NCBI RefSeq assembly: GCF_005869225.1
Contig: NZ_SWFP01000004.1
Location: forward strand, 1-64,000
Direction of reading: 5' to 3'
Origin: Dyadobacter bucti
Lineage (GTDB): Bacteria > Bacteroidota > Bacteroidia > Cytophagales > Spirosomataceae
Length of the DNA: 64,000 bases
Shown: positions 25,813-34,985 of the stretch, piece after piece
How positions within the stretch are numbered: the first letter of the stretch is position 1
Layout: each line of letters opens with the position of its first letter
The notes under the pieces: model-generated
Database searches by the model: none
The model's input: the letters and a program-made list of their open reading frames with translations, nothing else
Told to the model about the DNA's origin: nothing
Program-made: the position numbers and the translations under genes

Positions 25813-27897
25813 TTAGCGCACGACCATTACTTTGATCACTTCAGTGCTGGCTTCCGATCTGATGACTAGCAAATGCATGCCGGGCTGCAAAGAAAGCCCT
25901 GAAAGGTCCACCTCCGTACTGGTATTGCCGACCGGTTTTTCGGAAGGATTCAGCTTGTAGACTATGCCGGATGCACTCACTATGTCCAATGTGATGTCGG
26001 ATTTGTGTTTGTTGCCTGTTTCTAATGTGAACTGCTTCCGCACGGGATTGGGAAAAATACGTGAATCGTTGATCTCCATTTCATCCGCTGTAGATCCTTT
26101 TTCCTCCGCCGTTCTTGCACTTGCGGATGCGGCGGTAGTAATGACCAGCTGTGGCGGATTAGTCGCACTTTCCTTGCTGTTAAATGCCAGTTTGGTATTT
26201 TTTCCTGTCGCATTCCGGAGCACGAAACTCGCTGTTTTATCACCGGCAAGCTGCGCTTTTACATAATTGGTTACATCGAGCTCATAATATTGCAAGCTGC
26301 TCACGGCAGTGGAAGCCAGTAAAGTGTTACCCGATGCAGGCGCATTGAGCCAGTTAATTCCCGTTTCTGTCCAGCTATCATTGCTGACAGAATAAGCTGA
26401 CAAGTTTATGGAATTGCCGGCCTCAACATTTCTTCCGAAAACGCGAAGCTTCGCTGTACCGATCTGATTGACTGCATTCAGCGCAAATTTGAGATAGGAC
26501 GCTCTGTTTACACCGCTCGTCGTACTGTTTTTGACCTCCAGCGCTACATTACCTCCAAAGTTTATAGGCGCAAAACTTCCGTCACGTACGTAGGAATCAG
26601 CCACAGGCCGGAGATACATGATTTGCGGCTGCGGCGATTGCTGGTAAGGGGTCAGGCGTATGACCTGAGTAGCCTCGTAAGTTCCTCCGGCAAAGATGAA
26701 GCCTGCATCGGTCGTCTGCTTTATACCGGTTTCCGCATAGCCATCGAGCTGGCTGCCAGGAATCGTTTTTTCCCATTCAACAGAGCCAGCGCCTGCCACC
26801 TTCACACTCCAGAAAGCAATCTCCTGGTTTGTGCCCTCGCTCTTGTCGCCCGATGCGTCCGAGCTGGATGTACCTCCCAGGATGTAGCCGCCATCAGCGG
26901 TCAGTTCAAGGGATTTCAACTTGTCGTCGCGGTTTCCGCCGATTACCTTGTCCCAAATCTTGGTACCATTGGTCGCCAGTTTTATCAGCCAGAAATCGGA
27001 GCGGCCTTTGGAGGCTTCTGTCTTATCACCGCCAATCGGCGCGTCCGACCAGCCGCCCACCAGATACCCCAGATCAGAAGCCTGTTTCACCATACGCAGT
27101 TCTGTTCCACCTGTGAGCGTATTATCCCATTCGTTGGTACCATTGGCTGAAACCTTCACAATCCAAAAATCTCCGTAGGTATTTCCTGATTCCGACTTGT
27201 CAAACCCGGCATTCGAACTCGATAAGCCACCCAGAATAAACCCTCCATCCGCAGTCAGTTCCATCGAAGTAAGAATATCTGCCTTCCCACCGCCGATGGA
27301 TTTATCCCAAAGCTTTGTTCCCGTAGCATTCAGTTTTACCAGCCAGTAGTCCTCAGACTGGGACAGGTTAGCCCCTTTCGGCCCTTCGGTTTTGTCCCCG
27401 CCTGCGCTCGATGATGAGTAACCGGCTACCAAATACCCGCCATCTTTCGTTTGATGTACAGATGCGAAGACGTCATCCAGGTTTCCGCCGAGCGTCCGGT
27501 CCCATTGGCGACTACCGGTAGCAGAAAGCTTGATCACCCAATAATCAGAAGGGATGTAGCTGCCGGTTGAATTTGTCCCTTTTGGATTTTCACTTTTATC
27601 CCCACCCGCAGGAGCGCTGGAAGATCCTCCCAGGATGTAGCCGCCGTCGGCAGTTTGTTCCAGTGAGCGCAGTCCTGTTGTTGTAAATGGCCTTTCCCAC
27701 TGCGTCGCCCCGGCGGCTGAAAGTTTAATGAGCCGGGAGGCTACCAGCACGGCAAAGCCTCCGTCGGTTGTCTGGACTATGGCCGTGGGCGTACCGTAGG
27801 GCAGCACTTTTTCCCAGACGGTTGCAGGTTGTGCCTGTGCAGCCAAACTGAGAAAAAGCAGCGCTGCGAGGTAGGGGCTGATGATCTTCTTATTCAT
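25813..27897 (-). CDS. secreted T9SS protein with repeated propeller-like units and DNRLRE domain
   Basis: The chosen 694-residue reading starts MNKKIISPYLAALLFLSLAA at 27897, a clean signal peptide; a start 22 codons upstream lacks one. Residues 25-420 carry about six repeats of roughly 60-70 residues with the pattern Q-T-x-D-G-G-Y-x-x-G-G-x-S-S-S...GGDKSE...DYWVIKL...G, which probably form a propeller. Residues 429-586 match the DNRLRE/CBM96-type module (ADSYVRDGSFAPINFGG...ASYLKFAL). Residues 615-694 are a T9SS type A sorting domain (RIFPNPVRKQFTLE). It is therefore exported and anchored on the surface. Its ligand is unknown. Confidence 0.82.
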   Translation of the reverse strand: MNKKIISPYLAALLFLSLAAQAQPATVWEKVLPYGTPTAIVQTTDGGFAVLVASRLIKLSAAGATQWERPFTTTGLRSLEQTADGGYILGGSSSAPAGGDKSENPKGTNSTGSYIPSDYWVIKLSATGSRQWDRTLGGNLDDVFASVHQTKDGGYLVAGYSSSSAGGDKTEGPKGANLSQSEDYWLVKLNATGTKLWDKSIGGGKADILTSMELTADGGFILGGLSSSNAGFDKSESGNTYGDFWIVKVSANGTNEWDNTLTGGTELRMVKQASDLGYLVGGWSDAPIGGDKTEASKGRSDFWLIKLATNGTKIWDKVIGGNRDDKLKSLELTADGGYILGGTSSSDASGDKSEGTNQEIAFWSVKVAGAGSVEWEKTIPGSQLDGYAETGIKQTTDAGFIFAGGTYEATQVIRLTPYQQSPQPQIMYLRPVADSYVRDGSFAPINFGGNVALEVKNSTTSGVNRASYLKFALNAVNQIGTAKLRVFGRNVEAGNSINLSAYSVSNDSWTETGINWLNAPASGNTLLASTAVSSLQYYELDVTNYVKAQLAGDKTASFVLRNATGKNTKLAFNSKESATNPPQLVITTAASASARTAEEKGSTADEMEINDSRIFPNPVRKQFTLETGNKHKSDITLDIVSASGIVYKLNPSEKPVGNTSTEVDLSGLSLQPGMHLLVIRSEASTEVIKVMVVR

Positions 27898-27963
27898 GTG
27901 ATGAAGTACAATTCTGAACATAGATTTCAATTGAGTTTCGTAAGTTAATGGTTTGCATTCCAA

Positions 27964-28422
27964 GCGGTAAATTACACGAATGTAAGGGCATTGTGCCCAG
28001 GTATTTACTTCTTCCAGGTATTGATAATCGGTTTTTTTTAAAATTTAAAATACATCTACAAACTACCAGAGGATTTGGATAGCGTGGTCAATAGTTTGGC
28101 CGAATTAAATGTTACAGATTTGCCCACTATTTCCTGGCCACTAGACGCAATTAGTGGCGTTTTATTGAATTAGAAGCTGCAGTGGTGACCTTTCAACAGC
28201 GAGACAAATGAAACCAGCGATTCTTGGTCTTTATTACCCTGAAATAGCCTTACAAATGTGTGTATAAGGCGAAAGGTAGCGCTGGCCGCCGGCAGGTGTT
28301 AGGAAAGTTGCCTGACCGGCAAATAATCTAATAAGAATTGGTACATATTAATACCGTATATTGGATTTGTCGATCATTAAATCGATTCGCAACGAAATGT
28401 CTCTTAAAAAACTTACGGTCAA
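27964..28422. other. intergenic region, no gene seen
   Basis: About 460 bp between two divergent genes hold no convincing reading frame. A small hairpin GCCACTA/TAGTGGC followed by GTTTTA lies at 28137-28161. The rest is AT-rich upstream sequence. Confidence 0.5.
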
Positions 28423-28836
28423 ATGAAAAAGATAGTATTCCTGTTGATTAATCTTGTGATTTTTACCGGATGCAAAAAGGATGAAACAGAAACTCTATAC
28501 GACCAACTTGTGGGTAAATGGCAGCTGTTAGCGGCAGAGCATACAGAAAATGGCGTATTAACTTGGCAAGTTCGACCCTTCGATGAACAGGACAATTTAG
28601 AGTTCACATCTGACGGAATCGCCAATGTAAAAAAGGATTATGGTCTTTGCTGCGCCCCAGAATTCTTAATAGTTGGCGGCGCTCCAGTTAAACTTAAACC
28701 TAAAGCAGACCGTCCGTCTTATAATGAACGATGCTACTACACTTGCGAGTGTCCTAACTGGCGAGTGGAAATAAGCGGCGATGATGAGATTATTATAACA
28801 TATTGTGAAACCAGGTTTAAATACCTTAGAATCTGA
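28423..28836 (+). CDS. lipocalin-like lipoprotein
   Basis: A 137-residue lipoprotein with signal MKKIVFLLINLVIFTGCKKD and lipidated Cys near residue 17. The mature part begins LYDQLVGKWQLLAAEHTENG, a pattern common to short lipocalin-like Bacteroidota lipoproteins, and later has four cysteines (LCCAPEF and CYYTCECPNW) that may form disulfides. Substrate unknown. It is a single gene on the plus strand, convergent with the broken Dam gene. Confidence 0.7.
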   Translation: MKKIVFLLINLVIFTGCKKDETETLYDQLVGKWQLLAAEHTENGVLTWQVRPFDEQDNLEFTSDGIANVKKDYGLCCAPEFLIVGGAPVKLKPKADRPSYNERCYYTCECPNWRVEISGDDEIIITYCETRFKYLRI

Positions 28837-28865
28837 TTTTCAACTACCTAAATTTTCTCGAAGAG

Positions 28866-29611
28866 CTAATCTTGGTAATTAGTGATCAAATACTCAGTCC
28901 GTCTATTTTTCAGGTTTTTCCTTTCACCGATCTCGATCACGTTTAGCTTTAGGTCGCTGGCCGTGTCCATAATAAAGGGATGGTCAAACTCGCTCATCGC
29001 CCAGCGGATCCCCGAATCGGTCAGCGTCCGGAACAGGTCCGTACTGTCCTGCTGGGTGAAGCCGCTGCTGTAGTTATTGGCCGTGCCCAGACAAGGAGGA
29101 TCTGCATAAATGAACGCACGCTGTTTCTGGCTGCGCTCCCTGACTGCAACCTTGTCCAGGATCCGGCGAAAATCGAAATGGGTAAACTTTGTATTGACAA
29201 AACTCTGCCTGATCAGTTCGATCGATCCTGTCAGGTCTGGCTTGTTGTTACCAAATCCCAGGCGCAGCGTTTCGCCCTGGCCCATATAGCTGAAATTGGA
29301 AAGCACCAGGAACCGCACGGCCTTATAAATAGGGTCAGTCTCCTGTTTTTTACGCTAGGCCAAAAATTGCAATGTGCAGATCGGGGATTGTGCCAGGCTT
29401 TGATCAGATCGTTGGGCCTATGCCAGATGACCTGATAAAGGTTGTAAACATCATCGTCCAGGTCGTTGACGATATTGTATTTGGCCAACGGTTTGTTAAC
29501 AAACATGCCGCCCGCACCGAAGAAAAGCTCGATGTATAAATCGTGCTGCGGGACATGTCGGTGGACCTTTTCTGCAATCTTCTTTTTGTTACCTAGTCTG
29601 TTAAGGATCAT
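28866..29611 (-). pseudogene. DNA adenine methylase (Dam family), frameshifted
   Basis: Two frames together make one D12-class adenine methyltransferase. The first (from about 29611) has the AdoMet motif YIELFFGAGGMF and LNRLGNKKKIAEKVHRHV. The second (to 28866) has motif IV as YADPPCLGTANNYSSGF and the C-terminal part. The junction is a run of six A at about 29350; seven A would restore one frame reading SVKKQETDPIYKAV. In addition the catalytic DPPY motif reads DPPC, a change that should impair base flipping and catalysis. Both lesions point to decay, though a sequencing error could explain the frameshift alone. Such enzymes usually methylate GATC or phage-type sites. No restriction partner is nearby. 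Confidence 0.8.
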
Positions 29612-29923
29612 TGTTGCTGTACTTAAATTGTTGATGAAGAGATTCATCAGCAATTTTAATAGGCAATCGGATACAAAAGAGGAAAGTTGTAGAAATAATT
29701 GTATAATTAAATAACTCTTACGAAATCAGTGACACAAATAATATGAGACATTGATAAATTAGATAACGATTTGAGCCGCCATTTAAAAGGTTAACCAGTT
29801 TTCTCATAATACTGGAAACAATCTCAAAAAATGGACATTTAGTGAGATAACTGTATAAAACATCTTTTGTAAAATGTACGATGGTAGGTCACCGTTTGAA
29901 AATTAAACAACATTGAAGGTATA

Positions 29924-30517
29924 ATGAGGCTAACATCTATAATTGCTATTGCGGTCTTGACAATATTATTATCATGTGAGAAATATCAGGATTACCAAAA
30001 AATTGACGAAAACTACATGGACAGGAAATACTCCATTAAAAACATAATTCCAAATAAGGAAATTTTCTATTGGAGGTACGTAGAGACATCTTCAAATAAA
30101 GTAGTTAAAGAAGTTGGTGATAAAACGATATTGTTAGATTATGAAATAAAGGAACCAACTCATGGATTTTTTCCTGAATGTATGCCTGGTTTTTGCTACT
30201 CGTACGTAGTTTATATTGACAGCAGCGGGTTAAATTATGTCACAGATGAAAAATTATTTGGGGAATTTATAGGAAATATAGATAATATGTCCGAGGCTAT
30301 TTTAATTGGAAAAATACAAAATCTTTGGATTGATAAAGAGAACAAAAAGGGAGGTTCATACATAAAAACAGACTCAGGGTATGAGATGAATTTATTAAAG
30401 TATGAAGGATGCCCAGAAACATATGAGTCTATATTTTTTAAAATTGGTTTTAACGGGAACTTTACGTTAAAATCAAATGGCGTATATAAGACAACGGGAG
30501 ATTGTATTATGTTTTGA
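29924..30517 (+). CDS. hypothetical lipoprotein
   Basis: A 197-residue protein with signal MRLTSIIAIAVLTILLSCEK and lipidation Cys at about residue 18. The mature part is rich in Lys, Ile and Tyr, with FPECMPGFCYSYVVYID holding two cysteines and a late CPETYESIFFKIGFNG segment. The gene is clearly more AT-rich than its neighbours, which may signal transfer. No family recognised. The preceding 270 bp show no gene. Confidence 0.6.
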   Translation: MRLTSIIAIAVLTILLSCEKYQDYQKIDENYMDRKYSIKNIIPNKEIFYWRYVETSSNKVVKEVGDKTILLDYEIKEPTHGFFPECMPGFCYSYVVYIDSSGLNYVTDEKLFGEFIGNIDNMSEAILIGKIQNLWIDKENKKGGSYIKTDSGYEMNLLKYEGCPETYESIFFKIGFNGNFTLKSNGVYKTTGDCIMF

Positions 30518-30644
30518 AAAATCCGGTAAGAATGCTTCTATATCGAATATAACTGGATTATTTCAAGAACGTTGCCAAAAAGCCTCTCCCCCTCTTTTTC
30601 TGTGTTTTCTCATTTAACAAAAAATCCGTTGTTCAGGCCAAAAC

Positions 30645-30968
30645 CTAACTATTAGCCAGCTTTTCGTGCGTAAGCACATATACGTCGGCTTCATAGAGGT
30701 CATCCACCCAAGCCACTTCGCCTTCCTCGAACATCCGCTTTCCCATAATGTACGAACCTGTCCGGGCAAATACATCGTCGATCAATGTCCCATCTGTGCC
30801 GTCCTCCTGGCCGCCTTCCATTTTGATGTGTTTCCAGAATGCCTTTTGTTTGAACATCCACTGATGAAGTCTGCCCGAAGCGCCGCCCATCGGGTTTTGC
30901 GGACTTCTGTTGTCACCGGCGAAATAGCCGTCGAAAGAAATCCCGCTGTCAAAGATTATTTTGCTCAT
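30645..30968 (-). pseudogene. RibD/dihydrofolate-reductase family protein, 3'-truncated
   Basis: The 107-residue frame starts MSKIIFDSGISFDGYFAGDN, followed by RSPQNPMGGASGRLHQW and later GSYIMGKRMFEEGEVAW. These are the N-terminal substrate and cofactor regions of Bacteroidota dihydrofolate-reductase-like proteins of about 200 residues. The frame ends abruptly after YVLTHEKLANS, where the family continues with the NADPH-binding half. The second half is not present downstream. Its start overlaps the stop of an AHSA1-like scrap. Confidence 0.7.
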
Positions 30969-31099
30969 GCTGATGCTGAATTATGGTTTGGAATGCTTTG
31001 CGATTTTTCCAGTTTGTCAAACATCTCTATCCAGCCGCGATACGCCCCGGTTTTCCGGGCTTTCTCTTCTGATACGGCTTCGTAGATCACTGCCTTTCT
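30965..31099 (-). pseudogene. SRPBCC/AHSA1-like C-terminal fragment
   Basis: The minus strand reads AVIYEAVSEEKARKTGAYRG and WIEMFDKLEKSQSIPNHNSA before a TGA that overlaps the next start codon. The G-x-Y-x-G-W-x-E-M-x-D-K-L-E helix matches the C-terminal helix of AHSA1-type SRPBCC proteins. An upstream in-frame TAG near 31100 shows that only the tail survives. Confidence 0.4.
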
Positions 31100-31115
31100 C
31101 TACTTTGATGAAAAC

Positions 31116-32054
31116 CTAAAAGGTCGGCGGAGCTGTATTCAGGTCAGAGTCCAGAAAGTTTTTAACCATGGGAATCAGGATGTCTGGTTGGGAGATCAAA
31201 CCAATATGGGTTGTCCCTGGCAAAATGGCAAGCCGCGATTTGGGCAGTCCATTAATATCCCCCATTTTTCCACCGCCTTTCGCCCTAAACAATTCCAGCG
31301 CATGTTCGTAACGTATACCATCAGAATCGCCTATCGCCATGAAGATGGGAGCCTTGATATTTTTGACCTCTTTCGACCAATCATACGCCTTCCGATCGAC
31401 ACCCATCACCTTATCAATGAAGTCGGGAAATTTGGCCGGGTCGTTTCCTAGGCTATCATATTGTTGCTGAATGGGGCTTCCCTTGAACATCTCTGCATTC
31501 ATTGTTTCAAAGCTTTTTTCAACCTCGGGCAGCCATCCGTCATTTTTATAAACACCCGATAAAATAACTAGTCGACGAACTTGATCCGGGTGCCGGATGC
31601 CCATCTGAAACCCGACGCCTGCCCCCATACTGTAACCCAGTACATCGATGCTATCCAGCTTTAAATGTGTAATTAGCCCCGATACATCGTCGGCCATATT
31701 CTCATATGTAAAAGCGCGCTGAATATCTTTGGTCCGTCCGTGCGCCTGCATCTCTGCCACAATCACCTTCCGATCCTTTGCCAGCATCGGGATTATTTGT
31801 GCCCAATTCATCGGAATTGTCATAAAAGAACCATGAACCATAAGCAGCGGCTTGCCTTGTCCGTAGACTTCGTAGTACATTTTGAGTCCGTTCACATCGG
31901 CATATCCACTTTCATTAGGCTTTATAGGCAGGCTTTCGGTCGCGTCCATTTCTTCCTTGTTTGTGTTGTTAAAATCTTTGTTTTTCAGTTCGCAAGAAAT
32001 GGCTGCTAGTATGACTACAAAAGCGGCAAAGCTGCTAAGAATTTGACGTTTCAT
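31116..32054 (-). CDS. alpha/beta hydrolase (exported lipoprotein)
   Basis: The 312-residue protein starts MKRQILSSFAAFVVILAAIS followed by C, a lipoprotein signal; a start 15 codons upstream lacks a signal core. The hydrolase domain begins at GLKMYYEVYGQGKPLLMVHG, the oxyanion strand. The nucleophile elbow is GYSMG near residue 142, the acid is in IGDSDGIRYEH near 250 and the His in GTTHIGL near 290. It probably cleaves an ester, lactone or amide in the periplasm. Substrate unknown. It is a single gene. Confidence 0.85.
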   Translation of the reverse strand: MKRQILSSFAAFVVILAAISCELKNKDFNNTNKEEMDATESLPIKPNESGYADVNGLKMYYEVYGQGKPLLMVHGSFMTIPMNWAQIIPMLAKDRKVIVAEMQAHGRTKDIQRAFTYENMADDVSGLITHLKLDSIDVLGYSMGAGVGFQMGIRHPDQVRRLVILSGVYKNDGWLPEVEKSFETMNAEMFKGSPIQQQYDSLGNDPAKFPDFIDKVMGVDRKAYDWSKEVKNIKAPIFMAIGDSDGIRYEHALELFRAKGGGKMGDINGLPKSRLAILPGTTHIGLISQPDILIPMVKNFLDSDLNTAPPTF

Positions 32055-32170
32055 GATTCTGTCTATTTGTTGAAGTACAAAATTCGCGAATGGCACCACA
32101 ATTACTGCTGTGCGTTTGCGACAGTTATGCTGGTAGATAGCGACAGCCTAGTCAGAAATCGTGCGATCAT

Positions 32171-32812
32171 TTATAGTTTCCGTTTTTTGCTTTCAATCAC
32201 TATGAAATCCGGCAGATAATCCGGAGTACAGCCTTTTGAGACTATTTGACCTTTGTAAAGACCAATGTCTTGGCCGATGGCAATACAGCGATCCCGATAC
32301 TGTTTTTCATAGACTCCAATCCAGCCCGTTGTAAAGTTCATCGCCCACTGAACTTCCGGTTCTTCTTTGGCAATGTTGGTCTCTATTTTGGCCAGCAATT
32401 CCGCCGTGTTATCAGGGGGCGTTTGTCCCATCCATCTCAGACGCGCCTGATGATACCAGAATACTCTTCTTTGAAGAGCAGACGGGCTGTTTTCCCATGA
32501 ATCGATTAAAGCGGTGACCTTCTTGTCTTTAAGAAGTTGATTCGCCATGAGCCAGTCAATCAATTGATTCCGCTCGACTGGTAGATGGGTTTGCATATCA
32601 CGATCAAGTTCACTGATCAGATCTTGTGAAATGCGTTTATTATCCATAATTAAAATGGCCAGTTGCCTTGGCAAAAATCTCCCGGTTGACCATAATTCAA
32701 GAGCAAGCTCATGATCTTTCTTAATGTCCTTGGCAATTTTCCGTAAGTCTCCCAGCTTGGTATTGCTATTGATCTGTCCCAGGATATTCTCTGCTTTTGA
32801 AGAAAGTTTCAT
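32171..32812 (-). CDS. DNA alkylation repair (AlkD-like HEAT) protein
   Basis: The 213-residue protein starts MKLSSKAENILGQINSNTKL and consists of helices of the HEAT-like AlkD fold, with GDLRKIAKDIKKDHELALELW, LSELDRDM-type segments and WENSPSALQRRVFWYHQARL. Such proteins remove bulky alkylated purines or act as alkylation-response adaptors. It is the third gene of a minus-strand group behind the methyltransferase, 13 bp after its stop, so co-transcription is likely. A longer start 11 codons upstream (32845) is possible but would overlap the methyltransferase. Confidence 0.75.
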   Translation of the reverse strand: MKLSSKAENILGQINSNTKLGDLRKIAKDIKKDHELALELWSTGRFLPRQLAILIMDNKRISQDLISELDRDMQTHLPVERNQLIDWLMANQLLKDKKVTALIDSWENSPSALQRRVFWYHQARLRWMGQTPPDNTAELLAKIETNIAKEEPEVQWAMNFTTGWIGVYEKQYRDRCIAIGQDIGLYKGQIVSKGCTPDYLPDFIVIESKKRKL

Positions 32813-32825
32813 TGCTATGTTCTGA

Positions 32826-33260
32826 TTACCGGTCCGTAATATCAAGCAGCTTCAACGGATTTCCGCCATCGATGTAAAGTTTACCATTTCGTTTTAGAGC
32901 TTTCCGGATTTTTTCAATAGCCTGCCTCTCTATTTCGGGATGTCTTCCATCCAGCGCACCCACGCGAACCGCAAAGGCAATATCGAATTGTTCTTCGCCG
33001 TCTTGGAGCTCAAAGTTTTCGATTGATTCGGCACGAAAGGAAAGTATCCCGGAAGCAATCTCTGCCTTACTACTTTCAATGGCCTGCCCGATAGCCTTGG
33101 ATGAACGATCAATTCCCAAAATTCGGCCACCTGGAACACGTTTGCAAACCTCGCGGGCAGCTGCACCCGACCCGCAGCCGATTTCCAATACCCGCATACC
33201 TTCTTTCAGTGGCAGTGCATCCACAATTTCTTGAAGTCGTTTGGAAAGCTTATTGGCCAT
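32826..33260 (-). CDS. class I SAM-dependent methyltransferase
   Basis: A short 144-residue Rossmann methyltransferase. Motif I is VLEIGCGSGAAAREV near residues 24-38, followed by GRILGIDRSSKAI (acidic ribose-binding loop) and the FDIAFAVRVGAL strand. The C-terminal part expected in larger relatives is absent, so the substrate-binding domain is minimal. It overlaps the start of the VOC gene by 11 bases, which suggests translational coupling. Substrate unknown. Confidence 0.8.
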   Translation of the reverse strand: MANKLSKRLQEIVDALPLKEGMRVLEIGCGSGAAAREVCKRVPGGRILGIDRSSKAIGQAIESSKAEIASGILSFRAESIENFELQDGEEQFDIAFAVRVGALDGRHPEIERQAIEKIRKALKRNGKLYIDGGNPLKLLDITDR

Positions 33261-33765
33261 TCCCTTTCTTCATTTGTTCAACCGCATTCCATCCTTCGGG
33301 AGTAATTCCCATGATTTCAGTGACTGCCCCAATCGTTTCATAAGTATCGAAAAATGCCATTCTCGCGATAGGATGATCCACTTCACTGATGATTTCATAT
33401 CCTTTTGCCCGAAATTTCTCGACGACCTCCTCGAAATCGCTAACCGAAAGCCTGTATGCGAAATGCTGTGCTCCGCCTGCTGGATTTTGATTCAAATAAT
33501 CATGAAACATGCTTTGCCCCGATAAAGGCTGAACGAGTTCTACGAAATTTAGACCATTGTATGCCTGCGTGGTGAGCCATTCTGCGGCCACCACTTCGCC
33601 CCGGTAAGTCATGCCCAGGTCCTGCGCACGAACTAGCTCGGGTGCAGGAAAGGCGGGGATGCCAAGGTTTTTAGAAAAGAAATCCGCAGCCGCGTGAATA
33701 TCTTTCACTACCCAGCAAATCTGGGCAAATTCAAGTTTTGAGATAACATCGTCAATGCCTTCCAT
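33250..33765 (-). CDS. VOC-superfamily protein (glyoxalase/bleomycin-resistance type)
   Basis: A 171-residue protein with two beta-alpha-beta-beta-beta modules: AQICWVVKDIHAAADFFSKN and GAQHFAYRLSVSDFEEVVEK. Metal ligands fit His (AQHFAYR) and Glu (VTEIMG), as in vicinal-oxygen-chelate enzymes. It may be an epimerase or dioxygenase-like enzyme. It is the first gene of a three-gene minus-strand group with the methyltransferase and AlkD-like gene. A candidate -7 element lies upstream at 33794. Confidence 0.8.
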   Translation of the reverse strand: MEGIDDVISKLEFAQICWVVKDIHAAADFFSKNLGIPAFPAPELVRAQDLGMTYRGEVVAAEWLTTQAYNGLNFVELVQPLSGQSMFHDYLNQNPAGGAQHFAYRLSVSDFEEVVEKFRAKGYEIISEVDHPIARMAFFDTYETIGAVTEIMGITPEGWNAVEQMKKGNGQ

Positions 33766-33793
33766 ATGAGTACATTCTTGGATTGATGGTTTA

Positions 33794-33801
33794 CAAAACT
33801 A
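33794..33801 (-). promoter_or_regulatory. candidate Bacteroidota -7 element
   Basis: On the minus strand TAGTTTTG fits TAnnTTTG and lies about 30 bp before the VOC gene start. No good TTTG -33 box is present at the expected spacing. Confidence 0.35.
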
Positions 33802-34004
33802 TCAATTGCGGCATTGACAATTGTGGGGGATTTGAGACAACAGCGAGGGTAGATCGGGACGTTGTTGTAGATGCTTTGATGATGTTCAACGCATTCCCAG
33901 TTCAGGGTTTAAGTCTCTGGTTTTCCTTAAGATCTATAAAAACCGTAAATGATCACGGCTGCCAGTATTGATCCAGATTAGCAATTTCTTAATATTCATA
34001 CCTG

Positions 34005-34460
34005 TCACGATAACTTCTTAATTGCGGCCATGATCTTTTGTTCCTGCCTGCTTTCATTCGGTTGCGACAAAATCGTATCAATTATTTCTTCCTGCTCGTC
34101 ATTTGGCAATGCTTTGAATTTTGTTAACATTCCAGCATCATTAAAGATATCAAACAGTTGATCTTCTGACCTGAGCTTGTTGTCTGAGTTCTTGTACATG
34201 GTTACTATCACTTCATCGCCACCACCCTTGTTAATGGCTTTCCTGATGGTGCCATTAACTGAAATCATTTTGTCAGCGTTTGTCACAGGAGCCAGATTCA
34301 GATCCTTGAATTCATAACCGTCGATAGTACCCGATACCTTCATCGCTCCCCAGCTTCCCCGAATGTCTTTTGTTCCCGGTATTACCAGATGATAAGTCCA
34401 TGCGCCCTTGCCGGGTTCGTGCCGGAGAATCAGCTTTTCATTTTCAAGAATTGTTTTCAT
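34005..34460 (-). CDS. YdeI/DUF1905-type protein
   Basis: The 151-residue protein starts MKTILENEKLILRHEPGKGA. The N-terminal half shows the DUF1905 barrel (WTYHLVIPG, GSWGAMKVSGTIDGYEF, VNGTIRKAINKGGGDEVIVT) and the C-terminal half the YdeI/OmpD-associated helices (NDEQEEIIDTILSQP). Proteins of this type are linked to bacteriocin or peptide stress protection, but the mechanism is unknown. It follows the DUF4385 gene with 33 bp between. Confidence 0.7.
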   Translation of the reverse strand: MKTILENEKLILRHEPGKGAWTYHLVIPGTKDIRGSWGAMKVSGTIDGYEFKDLNLAPVTNADKMISVNGTIRKAINKGGGDEVIVTMYKNSDNKLRSEDQLFDIFNDAGMLTKFKALPNDEQEEIIDTILSQPNESRQEQKIMAAIKKLS

Positions 34461-34493
34461 CTTCCGGTTTTGATGCAATATTCAAATTTTGGA

Positions 34494-34976
34494 TCAGCCT
34501 AATTTGCTTTTCCATTCCTTTTTCATTTGCGCATACTGTTCATTGCTTTCTGCCTGCTTCCATTTGGAATAAAATATAACAGCAGCTTCCGCTTTCTCTT
34601 GCTGCCCGGTGCCTTTTTCGAGCAGTGCATAATCGTTGTCTTTATCGTATTTCTTTCCGCCCTTATAATTGGCGTAACGCCGCGCTCTGGTAAAACCCAT
34701 TTGCAAATACTTGCGTGCCATGTCTGCTCCCACAAAGTCGTCTAGTTCCAGATAAGCCAAAAACAGTTTATAAATTTTGTTGCTGCTTTCTTCGGCAATG
34801 ATCTTTGTTTTAAACCGCCAGAATTGTCCGATCTCCGATTTGTAAGGCTCACAAATCAACACTCCCTGCTCACCCTTGCCAACCCGGTAAAGTTCCGGAT
34901 GCTTTTTGTAGTCAATATCGGGCTTCCACTCGTAAGCTTGATTATTGAAATCCAGGTAGGACGGTTTATCTGCCAT
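34494..34976 (-). CDS. DUF4385-family protein
   Basis: A 160-residue protein with the family's typical opening FNNQAYEWKPDIDYKKHPEL, the YRVGKGEQGVLICEPYKSEI block and GRKYLQMG-like MARKYLQMGFTRARRYANYKGGKKY. Length fits DUF4385. No biochemical role is known. It lies 9 bp after the VOC gene at 34986 and forms a minus-strand run of small cytoplasmic proteins. Confidence 0.75.
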   Translation of the reverse strand: MADKPSYLDFNNQAYEWKPDIDYKKHPELYRVGKGEQGVLICEPYKSEIGQFWRFKTKIIAEESSNKIYKLFLAYLELDDFVGADMARKYLQMGFTRARRYANYKGGKKYDKDNDYALLEKGTGQQEKAEAAVIFYSKWKQAESNEQYAQMKKEWKSKLG

Positions 34977-34985
34977 TCGCTTTTT

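Noticed and set aside
28866..29653. Phase-variable Dam methylase controlled by the A-run
   Set aside because: The run has only six A and the catalytic motif is also altered, so decay is more likely than reversible switching.
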